From VAZQ01 sp963763365 (GTDB lineage Bacteria > Pseudomonadota > Alphaproteobacteria > Rhizobiales > Xanthobacteraceae): DNA of 64,000 nt. The notes below the pieces were generated by a model. That model worked only from the letters and a program-made list of their open reading frames with translations. It was not told the DNA's origin and searched no databases. Both the position numbers and the translations under genes were made by a program. The stretch is taken from positions 248,001-312,000 of the forward strand of contig CAVXOE010000003.1 in the NCBI GenBank assembly GCA_963763365.1. Direction: 5' to 3'. This document shows, piece by piece, positions 19,017 to 26,722 of this stretch; position 1 is the first letter of the stretch; the number at the start of each line of letters is the position of its first letter.

Positions 19017-19605
19017 TCAGATGACGATGCTCGGATTGCGCAGGTTCTGGTCGCAGTCGATCAGGTTGACTTGGCGCACCGCGATCAGCCAGCGGCCGCC
19101 GGTCTCGACGAAGCGGTGGCCGCACCAGCCGGAGAGAGTAGCGCGTGCCATCCGGGCGGAATTCGGCGATGAGGAAATTCGAGCGCACCATGCGGGTGTC
19201 GGCCTGCCCCGTGGCAAACACCTCGACGTTCGAGATCATCCGCACCGTGCGCGACTTCGGCGCCTGCGACCAGGCGTAGCCGGTGCGCAGCCGGTAGATG
19301 CGGTCCTCCATGCGGCGGCGGTCGTCGAACGAGATCGCGATCTCGCGGCGCGGGTCGCCGGCATTGGGCGTGCCCGGCACCCAGTAGATGCATTCGGGCG
19401 CGTACATCGCGAGCCAAGGGTCGAAGTCGAGTTGGTCGAGAAGCCGCGCCTCGCGCTCGACCAGCATGCGGAAGCGGTCGCGCTCGGCCACGTCGGCGAC
19501 CGCGAGGTCGTCGCGCTGCCAGTTGGTGAAGTCGTCGACCAGCGTTTGGTAGAACGCCTCGGTGACGTAGAACGACGTGAGCGACGGGTCGCGGATGGTT
19601 TGCAT
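19017..19605 (-). pseudogene. Aromatic-ring-hydroxylating dioxygenase beta subunit, one frameshift
   Basis: The small structural subunit of a Rieske dioxygenase, about 195 residues. It starts MQTIRDPSLTSFYVTEAFYQ and contains DLAVADVAERDRFRMLVERE, ARLLDQLDFDPWLAMYAPECIYWVPG and DDRRRMEDRIYRLRTGYAWS, all typical of the NTF2-like beta fold. After GTRYSL the frame changes at about 19138 and continues SGWCGHRFVETGGRWLIAVR to a TGA at 19017. One extra base explains it. The alpha subunit gene lies upstream on the same strand, separated by a 138-base palindromic repeat. Confidence 0.85.
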
Positions 19606-19670
19606 TCGGCTGGCTCGTTCTGCGTGGAACGCGCGGACACGTTCTGCTCAAATCGCGCCGCGCACTCGGT

Positions 19671-19808
19671 GACCCTCTCCCCTTGTGGGAGAGGGTGGTT
19701 CCGAGCGAAGCAAGGAACCGGGTGAGGGGCTCGTTCCTACTGCACCAACCCCTCACCCGCCTCGTTCGCTTCGCTCACTCGGCACCCTCTCCCACAAGGG
19801 GAGAGGGC
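19671..19808. repeat. Family E large palindrome between dioxygenase alpha and beta genes
   Basis: The outer arms are perfect 23-base reverse complements (CCCTCTCCCCTTGTGGGAGA plus GGG, and its mirror). Inner arms with GGGTGAGGGG and CCCCTCACCC are also inverted. It can form a long cruciform or RNA hairpin. This kind of element is widespread between genes in Bradyrhizobiaceae. Here it sits inside a likely operon. Confidence 0.85.
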
Positions 19809-19834
19809 AACGGAGCAAGTGGCTCGGTTTTCGC

Positions 19835-21211
19835 TCACGGCTCGCGCTGCACCGCGAGGTTCGGCGTCGTCTTCATCAGCTCTTTCCAGTAGCGGATGTA
19901 TTCGCGCATGAAGGCTTCGTCGGTCGCGGGCGCCTTGACGATGCCGTGCGCGTCGGTGGTCACGCGTCCCGGGATGCCGAGCCCGCGGTGCATGTAGATC
20001 CACTCGTCCTCAAGGCATGCGAGCCCACGCTGGATCTCCTCGAAGTTGGCGAGATCGTCGACCTCGCCGAAGTTGGGGAACTGCTCCTGCGTGCGCATGC
20101 GCAGCGAGTTGATCTCGTCGACCGCGCCGCCGAGTTCGTCGTCCTCGTCGACCACCGCGGTGCCGTACCAGGTGACGTTGGTCTCATCGACCGACACCGG
20201 GTCGAACACCTGGATGTGGTTGCCAAGCAGCGAGAAGTTCGGGAACACGTTGATGTTGACCGGCTCGGACGAGGCGAGATCGAGGATGTTCTCGGCCTTC
20301 GCGCCGTAACGCCGGCGCATCTCTTCCTGGTAGTGCTCGGTGCCGGGCGCCGGCCCTTCGACCGCCCACAAGCCGCCGGCGCGCTTATCGATGTTCGGCC
20401 GCTTGTCCTTGAAGTGATGCCCGTGGCCCATATAGGCCATGTACATCGCCTTCGAGTCGGGCGAGCCCTTGTAATACGACATGCCCTTGTTGGCCTCGTC
20501 GGCCAGTCGGTTCTCCATCTCCAAGAGCGAGCGGTGCGAGAACACGACATGGTAGCCGTCGCCCGAATTGTCGTAGGCGAGCTTCCAGTTGCCCTTGTAC
20601 TTGAGGCGGTTCGCCTCGCAGACCGCGATCTTGCCCTTGGGCTGGCGGTCGAGCCATTCGTCGATCGGCTGCGTGATGGCGCCGAGATAGTCGAGCAGCG
20701 GCGGCGCATCGAGGTTGAGCGTGCCGAAGATGAAGCCGCGGTAGCTCTCGACGCGCGGTACCTGCGCGACGTTGAACTTCTCGTCCTTGAAGTCGCAGGC
20801 GTAGCCGTCCGGCCACGGCACCGCGCGCAGCTTGCCGGTGTTGAGGAAGCTCCAGCCGTGATACGGGCAGACGAACATGAAGGCTGAGCCCTTCTCCAGC
20901 CGGCAGAGCGTCGTGCCGCGGTGGGTACAGCGATTGAACAGTGCGCGGATTTTGCCGTTGGCGTCGCGCAGCAGGATGATCGGGCGCAGCCCGAGCTTGG
21001 TGGTGATGTAGTCGTTCGGCTTGGCGATCTGGCTCTCGTGTCCGAGGTACACCCAGACCGCGCCGAACACGTGCGTCATCTCGGCCTGGAAGATCGCCGG
21101 GTCGGTGTAGATCAGGCGATGGACGCGGTCCTCCTGGACCAGTTCGTCCCAATCGTAGAGGTCGGCGGCGCTGTCGTTCCGGCCCGGCGGGCGCGTGAGT
21201 TTTTCCAGCAT
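19835..21211 (-). CDS. Aromatic-ring-hydroxylating dioxygenase alpha subunit (Rieske non-haem iron)
   Basis: The large catalytic subunit, 458 residues. The Rieske ligands are Cys95, His97, Cys115 and His118 (RCTHRGTTLCRL and VCPYHGWSF). The catalytic iron motif is DNSGDGYHVVFSHRSLL, with Asp218, His221 and His226. With the beta subunit downstream it forms an alpha3-beta3-type oxygenase that dihydroxylates or hydroxylates aromatic substrates using electrons from a ferredoxin/reductase not encoded nearby. The upstream neighbour at 38 bases is a carboxymuconolactone-decarboxylase-like gene, and CoA-transferase and GST genes precede that. The substrate is not evident. Confidence 0.92.
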   Translation of the reverse strand: MLEKLTRPPGRNDSAADLYDWDELVQEDRVHRLIYTDPAIFQAEMTHVFGAVWVYLGHESQIAKPNDYITTKLGLRPIILLRDANGKIRALFNRCTHRGTTLCRLEKGSAFMFVCPYHGWSFLNTGKLRAVPWPDGYACDFKDEKFNVAQVPRVESYRGFIFGTLNLDAPPLLDYLGAITQPIDEWLDRQPKGKIAVCEANRLKYKGNWKLAYDNSGDGYHVVFSHRSLLEMENRLADEANKGMSYYKGSPDSKAMYMAYMGHGHHFKDKRPNIDKRAGGLWAVEGPAPGTEHYQEEMRRRYGAKAENILDLASSEPVNINVFPNFSLLGNHIQVFDPVSVDETNVTWYGTAVVDEDDELGGAVDEINSLRMRTQEQFPNFGEVDDLANFEEIQRGLACLEDEWIYMHRGLGIPGRVTTDAHGIVKAPATDEAFMREYIRYWKELMKTTPNLAVQREP

Positions 21212-21248
21212 GGTCTTGTTCCTTGCGAGCGACGCATCGCCAGTCGGC

Positions 21249-21809
21249 TCATTCCGGCGCGGGCGGCAGCGGTGGCGTAGCGCCGTCGGGCAGCGGAATG
21301 TCGTGGCAGTTGAGCGTCATCGCGACCATCGTGTAGTAGCCGATCAGCGCGGTGAGTTCCACCACGCCGACCGCCTGCCAGCGATCGAGCACGCGCCGGT
21401 AGGTCGCCTCGCCGACGGTCTTTCGCCGATTGAGTTCCTCGGCGTAATCGAACACCGCAAGCCCGTCGGCATCGAGCCCGGCCGGACGGCGGCCGACGTG
21501 GACATCGTCGATCACCGCCTGCGGCAGGCCGGCTTTCAGCGCCATCTGGGCGTGAATGTACCATTCGAGCTGTGCGTGGCAGTGCCGCCCGGTCACCAGG
21601 ATTGCGAGCTCCTTGAGGTGCGGGGGAAGCGAGGTGCGGTAGCGCAGAAGTTCGCCGAGCTGCTGCCATTTGTCGGCCAGCTCGGCGCGATGCAGCACCG
21701 CGCGCAGCGGCCCGCGTAACTCGCCACGCGGCCCGGCGATGACGGCGTCATGCACGCGCCGCTGCTCGGGCGTCATCGTGTCGGTGGGGAAGAGCGGGAT
21801 TCGCGGCAC
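21249..21809 (-). CDS. Carboxymuconolactone decarboxylase/AhpD-family protein
   Basis: A protein of 186 residues starting with GTG at 21809, directly behind GGAGGAGACTGC. An in-frame ATG further up lies inside a palindromic repeat and is rejected. The core has LPPHLKELAILVTGRHCHAQLEW, TVGEATYRRVLDRWQAVG and VELTALIGYYTMVAMTLNC, the all-helical CMD fold. The AhpD CxxC is not intact here (HCHAQ has one Cys), so peroxidase activity is unlikely. Related proteins are often found in aromatic-degradation operons and may act as decarboxylase- or hydrolase-like enzymes. It is followed closely by the dioxygenase alpha gene. Confidence 0.8.
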   Translation of the reverse strand: MPRIPLFPTDTMTPEQRRVHDAVIAGPRGELRGPLRAVLHRAELADKWQQLGELLRYRTSLPPHLKELAILVTGRHCHAQLEWYIHAQMALKAGLPQAVIDDVHVGRRPAGLDADGLAVFDYAEELNRRKTVGEATYRRVLDRWQAVGVVELTALIGYYTMVAMTLNCHDIPLPDGATPPLPPAPE

Positions 21810-21827
21810 GCAGTCTCCTCCGGTTTC

Positions 21828-21953
21828 GTCATGCCCGGCCTTGTGCCGGGCATCCACGTCTTTCTGTCATGAATCAAGCAAGGCGTGGATGGCCGGGACA
21901 TAGGCGGAGCGAAGCGACGCCGTCCTTCGGACGGGCTATGCCCGGCCATAACG
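21828..21953. repeat. Family A palindromic intergenic repeat, copy A2 (long form)
   Basis: It opens CGTCATGCCCGGCCTTGTGC and has the ATCCACGTCTTTC...GGCGTGGATGGCCGGGACATAGG centre. An extra segment follows, AGCGAAGCGACGCCGTCCTT, and the element closes with TATGCCCGGCCATAACG. The extra segment is shared with A4 and A5. Confidence 0.85.
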
Positions 21954-21980
21954 GGCGCGATAGCGGCGGCTCCGAACATG

Positions 21981-23189
21981 CTATGCCTTTCCTGTACGAG
22001 CGGCCTCAGTCGTCCACCCAAGCTCGCGCAGAATCTCGTCGGTGTGCTCGCCGAGCAGCGGCGGCGCTCGCTCGTGCGCGAGCGGCGCGTTCCGGAAGCG
22101 CATGGGCGAGGCGATCTGCGGCACCGTGCCGGCGAGCGGGTGCGCGATATCGATCCGCATGCCGCGATACTTGACCTGAGCGTCGGCGAGCGCCTCCGGG
22201 ATGGTGTTGATCGGCCCGCACGGCACACCCGCCCGCGCGCATGCTTCGACCCAGTGGTCGCGGTCCTGCGTCGCGAGTGCCTCGACCAGGATCGGCGTCA
22301 GGGTCGCGTTGTTGCGCACGCGCGCCGCGTTGGTCTTGAAGCGGTCGTCCTGCGCCAAGTCTCCCCGCCCGAGCACCTCGCAGAAACGGGCGAACTGGTC
22401 GTCGTTGCCGACCGCCAGCACGAGATAGCCGTCGCGCGCGTGAAACACGTCCTGCGGCTGGATGTTCGGATGTGCGTTGCCGCTGCGCCGCGGCGGTTTG
22501 TCCGACACGAGAAAGTTCATCGCCTGGTTGGCAAGGAACGACACGCCGACGTCGAGCATGCCGATGTCGATGTATTCCCCCTGCCCGCTCGCGTCGCGGC
22601 GCGCCAGCGCGGCCAGCACGGCGATCGCGCCGTACATCCCGGTCATGATGTCGACGATCGGCACGCCGACCTTCTGCGGACCGCCGCCCGGCTTGCCGTC
22701 GGCCTCGCCGGTGACGCTCATCAGCCCGCACATGCCTTGGATCATAAAGTCGTAGGCGGCCTGGTCGCGGCGCGGACCGTCCTGGCCGAAGCCGGTGATC
22801 GAGCAGTAGATCAGGCGCGGATTGACGGCTCTTAGGCCGTCATAGTCGAGGCCGTATTTTTTCAGCGCGCCGGCCTTGAAATTTTCCAGCACGATGTCGG
22901 CCTTGGCGGCAAGCGCGCGCACGATGTCTTGCGCGCCAGGATCGGCGAGGTCGAGCGCGATCGAGCGCTTGCCGCGGTTGACCGCGAGATAGTAGCCGGC
23001 CTCGCGGGTGTCGCGGCCGTCCTTGTCCTTGAGGAACGGCGGCCCCCAGCCGCGCGTGTCGTCGCCGGCGCCGGGGCGTTCGACCTTCACCACGTCGGCG
23101 CCGAGATCGGCGAGAATCTGCGCCGCCCACGGCCCAGCGAGGATGCGGCTCAGGTCGAGCACGCGGATGTGCGACAGCGGCCCGGGCAT
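21981..23189 (-). CDS. CaiB/BaiF-family (type III) CoA-transferase
   Basis: A protein of 402 residues. It opens MPGPLSHIRVLDLSRILAGP and continues WAAQILADLGADVVKVERP, the type III CoA-transferase signature. The conserved VNRGKRSIALDL follows. The family nucleophile Asp corresponds to the D in IGMLDVGVSFLANQ, after GQGEYID. The enzyme moves CoA between carboxylic acids (formyl-, carnitine-, benzylsuccinate- or mesaconate-type reactions); the pair here is unknown. Lying between the GST and CMD/dioxygenase genes, it probably activates an acid made in the same catabolic pathway. A 172-base gap holding repeat A2 separates it from the next gene. Confidence 0.92.
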   Translation of the reverse strand: MPGPLSHIRVLDLSRILAGPWAAQILADLGADVVKVERPGAGDDTRGWGPPFLKDKDGRDTREAGYYLAVNRGKRSIALDLADPGAQDIVRALAAKADIVLENFKAGALKKYGLDYDGLRAVNPRLIYCSITGFGQDGPRRDQAAYDFMIQGMCGLMSVTGEADGKPGGGPQKVGVPIVDIMTGMYGAIAVLAALARRDASGQGEYIDIGMLDVGVSFLANQAMNFLVSDKPPRRSGNAHPNIQPQDVFHARDGYLVLAVGNDDQFARFCEVLGRGDLAQDDRFKTNAARVRNNATLTPILVEALATQDRDHWVEACARAGVPCGPINTIPEALADAQVKYRGMRIDIAHPLAGTVPQIASPMRFRNAPLAHERAPPLLGEHTDEILRELGWTTEAARTGKA

Positions 23190-23202
23190 GTCCGCCTACT
23201 CC

Positions 23203-23283
23203 GGTCGTCCCCGCGAAAGCGGGGACCCAGGCTCGGACACGAATGAAAGAAGGGACTGGATTCCCGCTTGCGCGGGAATGACC
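23203..23283. repeat. Family B palindromic intergenic repeat, copy B3
   Basis: The first hairpin is GTCCCCGCGAAAGCGGGGAC and the second is ATTCCCGCTTGCGCGGGAAT, flanked by CCAGG and CTGGA. It lies between the CoA-transferase and GST genes. Confidence 0.85.
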
Positions 23284-23314
23284 GGAGAGAGCGCCGGTGT
23301 GCATCGGAGAAAGC

Positions 23315-23926
23315 TCAACTGTCATCGACCGGCTCCGTCGCGCGCACCGAGGGACGTGCGGCAAATTGCTTGTGCCACTCGGCGATGCGCGGGTGCGGCG
23401 TGCGCCAGTCCTCGTCGGCGTAGCGGAAGTCGAGATAGGAGAGCGCAGTGCCGATCGCGACGTGGCCGATGTTGAACGGCGTAGCGGCGAGATCGGCTGC
23501 TTCCCGCTCGAACGCCTTGAGCACACTTTGCTGCTTGGTCGTGTAAGCCGACAGATGCACCGGCGAGGGCTGCTGGCGCATGCGCTCGTCGCGCAGCAGC
23601 AGAAGGAAGTCGAGCGCGCCGTCGCCGAGCGCCTGCCGGCGCAGCGCCGTCATGCGCGCCTTGACGTCGGCCGGAAAGAACGTGCCGCCGCCGTGCAGCC
23701 CGTCGAGATATTCGCAGATGACGGGCGAGTCGTAGAGGATCGTGCCGTCGTCGAGCACCAGCGTCGGGATTTTCGACAGCGGATTGTCCTGCATCAGTTC
23801 GGCGTGCGGCTTGGTGGTCGCCGCCACGGTGCGCACACAAGTGATGCGATCGGTAAGGCCGAGTTCATGCGCGACGATCATCACCTTGCGCACGAAGGGC
23901 GAGCGGGGCGACCAGTGCAGTTTCAT
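23315..23926 (-). CDS. Glutathione S-transferase family protein
   Basis: A cytosolic protein of 203 residues. The thioredoxin-fold N-terminal domain starts MKLHWSPRSPFVRKVMIVAH, where the Ser-Pro-x-Ser stretch provides the candidate catalytic serine. The cis-proline segment NPLSKIPTLVLDDG and the gamma-glutamyl-binding YDSPVICEYLD follow. The C-terminal helical domain covers about residues 85-195. Bacterial GSTs of this type conjugate or dechlorinate electrophiles or act as isomerases in aromatic catabolism. It is the first gene of the minus-strand set that continues with CoA-transferase, CMD-like and dioxygenase genes, although palindromic repeats lie in most of the gaps. Confidence 0.9.
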   Translation of the reverse strand: MKLHWSPRSPFVRKVMIVAHELGLTDRITCVRTVAATTKPHAELMQDNPLSKIPTLVLDDGTILYDSPVICEYLDGLHGGGTFFPADVKARMTALRRQALGDGALDFLLLLRDERMRQQPSPVHLSAYTTKQQSVLKAFEREAADLAATPFNIGHVAIGTALSYLDFRYADEDWRTPHPRIAEWHKQFAARPSVRATEPVDDS

Positions 23927-24033
23927 GGAAAGTCCTGTCGGCCGCGGCCTCGCCGTTGGCGCACTGTTGGCACCTGGAGCCGCTTCGGGCTACCATTCCG
24001 GCCTACCGCTGTCGAGCATCGTGGAGAGCGACG

Positions 24034-24999
24034 ATGATGTCCGTCCGGCTGAGCGCCGTGCTGGTCCTTGCGAGCCTCGCGACCGCCGCCCAGGGCCAGA
24101 CCTATCCGGCGAGCCCGGTGATGCTGGTCAATCCTTATGCCGCCGGCGGCCCTGCGGACTCGCTCGCGCGTCCGATCGCCTCGGCGATGTCGGACATTCT
24201 CGGCCAGCAGGTCGTGATCCTCAACAAGCCGGGCGCCGCCACCGGGATCGCGGCACAATACGTCGCCCGCACCCAGCCCGACGGCTTGAACCTGCTGCTC
24301 TCGACCGCCTCCGCCCACATCGTCACGCCCGCGCTGGCGCCGAAGATCGGCTACGACGGCATGCGCGATTTTGCATTCGTCGCCATGATCGCGAGCGTGC
24401 CGAACGTGCTGGTGGTGCGGCCGACGCTCGGCGTCAACAGCGTGCCGGAGCTGATCGCGCTCGCCAAGCAGAAGCCCGGCACGCTCAACTACGGCTCGGT
24501 CGGCAACGGCAGCCAGCCGCATCTCGCGGCCGAGATGTTCCAGCAGATGACCGCGACCAAGCTCAACCACATCCCCTACAAAGGCGCCGCGCCCGCGACC
24601 ACGGACTTGCTGTCGGGTCAGATCGACCTCGCGTTTCTCAACGCGCCGGTGCTCATCCCGCACATCGCGGCCGGCAAGCTCAGGGCGCTCGCCACCACCA
24701 CGATGAAGCGCGCCGAGCAGCTTCCCGATGTGCCGACCCTGAACGAACTCGGCCTCAAGGACTTCGATGTCGCCACCTGGTATGGCATCACGGCCCCGGC
24801 CGGAACGCCGCCCGCCATCATCGACAAGCTCGCCGCGACATTGACCAAGGTGCTGAATTCGCCCGACATCAAGGCGAAGTTCGCCCAGCAGGGCACCGAG
24901 GTGTTCCTGCTGCAGCCGAAGGAATTCGAGGCCTATGTGCGGACCGATGCCAAACGGCTGACCGACCTGATCAAGAGCGCGAACATTCAGGGTGAGTGA
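24034..24999 (+). CDS. Bug/TctC-family periplasmic solute-binding protein
   Basis: A secreted protein of 321 residues, starting MMSVRLSAVLVLASLATAAQG behind GGAGAGCGACG. Landmarks: SPVMLVNPYAAGGPADSLARP, VVILNKPGAATGIAAQYVA, GTLNYGSVGNGSQPHLAAEM, LNHIPYKGAAPATTDLLSG, and FDVATWYGITAPAGTPPAII. It is divergent from the GST gene and followed by repeat B4 and then the flavin reductase gene, so it may serve uptake of the compound handled by this cluster. There is no TctA or TctB nearby. Confidence 0.9.
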   Translation: MMSVRLSAVLVLASLATAAQGQTYPASPVMLVNPYAAGGPADSLARPIASAMSDILGQQVVILNKPGAATGIAAQYVARTQPDGLNLLLSTASAHIVTPALAPKIGYDGMRDFAFVAMIASVPNVLVVRPTLGVNSVPELIALAKQKPGTLNYGSVGNGSQPHLAAEMFQQMTATKLNHIPYKGAAPATTDLLSGQIDLAFLNAPVLIPHIAAGKLRALATTTMKRAEQLPDVPTLNELGLKDFDVATWYGITAPAGTPPAIIDKLAATLTKVLNSPDIKAKFAQQGTEVFLLQPKEFEAYVRTDAKRLTDLIKSANIQGE

Positions 25000-25015
25000 T
25001 CTCGCGACACCCTCC

Positions 25016-25084
25016 GCCGTCATTCCCGCGCAAGCGGGAATCCAGCACTTCTCGCGCTGGGTCCCCGCTTTCGCGGGGACGACA
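25016..25084. repeat. Family B palindromic intergenic repeat, copy B4
   Basis: Two adjacent hairpins, ATTCCCGCGCAAGCGGGAAT and GTCCCCGCTTTCGCGGGGAC, are joined by CCAG...CTGG. The order is reversed relative to B3. Confidence 0.85.
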
Positions 25085-25115
25085 CTGAGAAAAACGAAAT
25101 ACACACGGAATACAT

Positions 25116-25721
25116 ATGGACTACGACCCCCGCAGCGAGCCGCACGGCCTCAAGCACGATCCCGGCACCTGCCTGGTCGTGCCGCGCCCGATCGGCTGGA
25201 TCACCACCATCAGCCCCGCGGGCGTGGTCAATCTCGCGCCCTACAGCTTCTTCAACCTCGTCTCGACCCGGCCGCCGTTCGTGCTGTTCTCCTCGAGCGG
25301 GCGCAAACACTCGCAGCGCAACGCGGAGCTTTCGGGTGAGTTCGTGTTCAATCTCGCCACCTGGGACCTGCGCACCGAGATGAACGTCACCGGCAGCGAC
25401 CACCGCGAAGACATCAGCGAAGCCGACCTTGCCGGGCTTGAAATGGTGCCGTCGAAGACCGTCAAGCCGCCGCGCGTCAAGCGCTCGCCGATCACGCTCG
25501 AATGCCTCTACAACAAGACCATCGAGATGGTGTCGTCCAACGGCAAAACGAATGCGAGTTCGCTGGTCCTCGGCGAGGTGGTGCGCGTGCATATCGACGA
25601 CAGCGTGATCGTCGACGGCGTGATCGACATGGCGCGCATCCGGCCGATCTCGCGTCTCGGCTACATGGACTTCTCCGTGGTCGACAACATCTTCGAGATG
25701 CGCCGCGTCCCGGCGCAGTGA
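25116..25721 (+). CDS. Flavin reductase family protein (FMN-binding split barrel)
   Basis: A soluble protein of 201 residues. The family motif VVPRPIGWITTISPAGVVNLAPYSFFNL sits at about residues 22-49 (given here as a region; key residues are the PRPIGW and NLAPYS blocks). VNGSDHREDISEADLAG-like TGSDHREDIS and SSLVLGEVVRVHIDD follow, completing the split-barrel fold that binds FMN. Members reduce flavin for two-component monooxygenases or act directly on substrates. No obvious flavin-dependent oxygenase partner is adjacent. The next gene downstream is an enoyl-CoA hydratase. Confidence 0.87.
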   Translation: MDYDPRSEPHGLKHDPGTCLVVPRPIGWITTISPAGVVNLAPYSFFNLVSTRPPFVLFSSSGRKHSQRNAELSGEFVFNLATWDLRTEMNVTGSDHREDISEADLAGLEMVPSKTVKPPRVKRSPITLECLYNKTIEMVSSNGKTNASSLVLGEVVRVHIDDSVIVDGVIDMARIRPISRLGYMDFSVVDNIFEMRRVPAQ

Positions 25722-25734
25722 TCGATCCGAAGCT

Positions 25735-25835
25735 CGTAGACCGGATGGAGCGAAGCGAAATCCGGGTCGTCCGCCCCGCATTCCGCCATAGCGCGTTGAA
25801 AACGCGCGTAAACGCGCTTATGGCTCCATGCGGGC
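25735..25835. repeat. Small intergenic inverted repeats before the enoyl-CoA hydratase gene
   Basis: The stretch holds CGGATGGAGCGAAGCGAAATCCG, a short hairpin with the GAGCGAAGCGA motif also seen in the long family A copies. CCATAGCGCGTT...AACGCGCTTATGG follows, with repeated CGCG blocks. The function is unknown; it may act as a transcript-end hairpin. Confidence 0.5.
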
Positions 25836-25863
25836 TACCTGCTCCTCCTGAAAGTCAGACGCC

Positions 25864-26637
25864 ATGGACCTCGAACAATTCCACCTCGATGTCGCCGACG
25901 GCATCGCCACCGTCACCTTCGATCGCCCGCCGGTGAACGCGCAGAACCGCCGCACCCGCGAGGAGCTGATCCGGGTGTTCGACACCATCAGCGACCGCGA
26001 CGACGTGCGGGTCGCGATCCTCACCGGCGCCGGCAAGATGTTTTCCGCCGGCGCCGACCTCAAGGAGCGTGTCGACATGGTGCACGAGCCGGGCGATTAC
26101 GTCCGGCACAACCGGCTGGTGCGCGAATTCTTCTACGCGGTGACGGACTGCACCAAGCCGGTGATCGCGGCGGTGAACGGTCCGGCGCTCGGCGCGGGCT
26201 TCGTGCTGATGCTCGCCTGCGACATCATGCTGGCCTGCGAGGAAGCCTATTTCTCCATGCCGGAGATCAATGTGGGGCTCGCCGGCGGCGCGCGGTTCCT
26301 GATGGAGGAAGTCGGCCGCTCGAAGACGCGCTCGATCTACTTCACCGGCCGCCGCGTCCCGGCCGCCGAGCTTTATCGCCTCGGCGTGATCGAGGCCTGT
26401 CCGCCGCGGGAAAAGCTGATGGACGCGGCGCTCGACATCGCGCGCGAGATCGCCGCGAAGAGCCCGCTCGCCGTCGCCAAGATCAAGCGCACGCTCAACG
26501 CCATCGAGGAGATGCCGGTGCGCGACGCCTACCGCTACGAGCAGTCGGTCACGGTCGAGCTCTCGCACACCGAAGATGCGCGCGAGGCGCAGCGCGCCTT
26601 CGTCGAGAAGCGCAAGCCGGTGTTCAAGGGCAAGTGA
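25864..26637 (+). CDS. Enoyl-CoA hydratase/isomerase family protein
   Basis: A crotonase-fold enzyme of 257 residues. The first oxyanion-hole segment is LTGAGKMFSAGADLKERVDM (about residues 57-76). The second is NGPALGAGFVLMLACDIMLA, followed by FSMPEINVGLAGGARFLMEE. The C-terminal trimerisation helix region has SPLAVAKIKRTLNAIEEMP. It hydrates or isomerises enoyl-CoA thioesters; with the CoA-transferase nearby, this suggests a CoA-dependent beta-oxidation-like step. The exact substrate is unresolved. It begins after a short palindromic gap and is followed by the lyase gene at 86 bases. Confidence 0.92.
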   Translation: MDLEQFHLDVADGIATVTFDRPPVNAQNRRTREELIRVFDTISDRDDVRVAILTGAGKMFSAGADLKERVDMVHEPGDYVRHNRLVREFFYAVTDCTKPVIAAVNGPALGAGFVLMLACDIMLACEEAYFSMPEINVGLAGGARFLMEEVGRSKTRSIYFTGRRVPAAELYRLGVIEACPPREKLMDAALDIAREIAAKSPLAVAKIKRTLNAIEEMPVRDAYRYEQSVTVELSHTEDAREAQRAFVEKRKPVFKGK

Positions 26638-26722
26638 GCGGCCCCTCCCCCATCGCAGCCCAAGACTTGACTTGACGACGCCGCGGCTGCCAAACGCCCG
26701 CGCACATGCAGGAGATCACATC

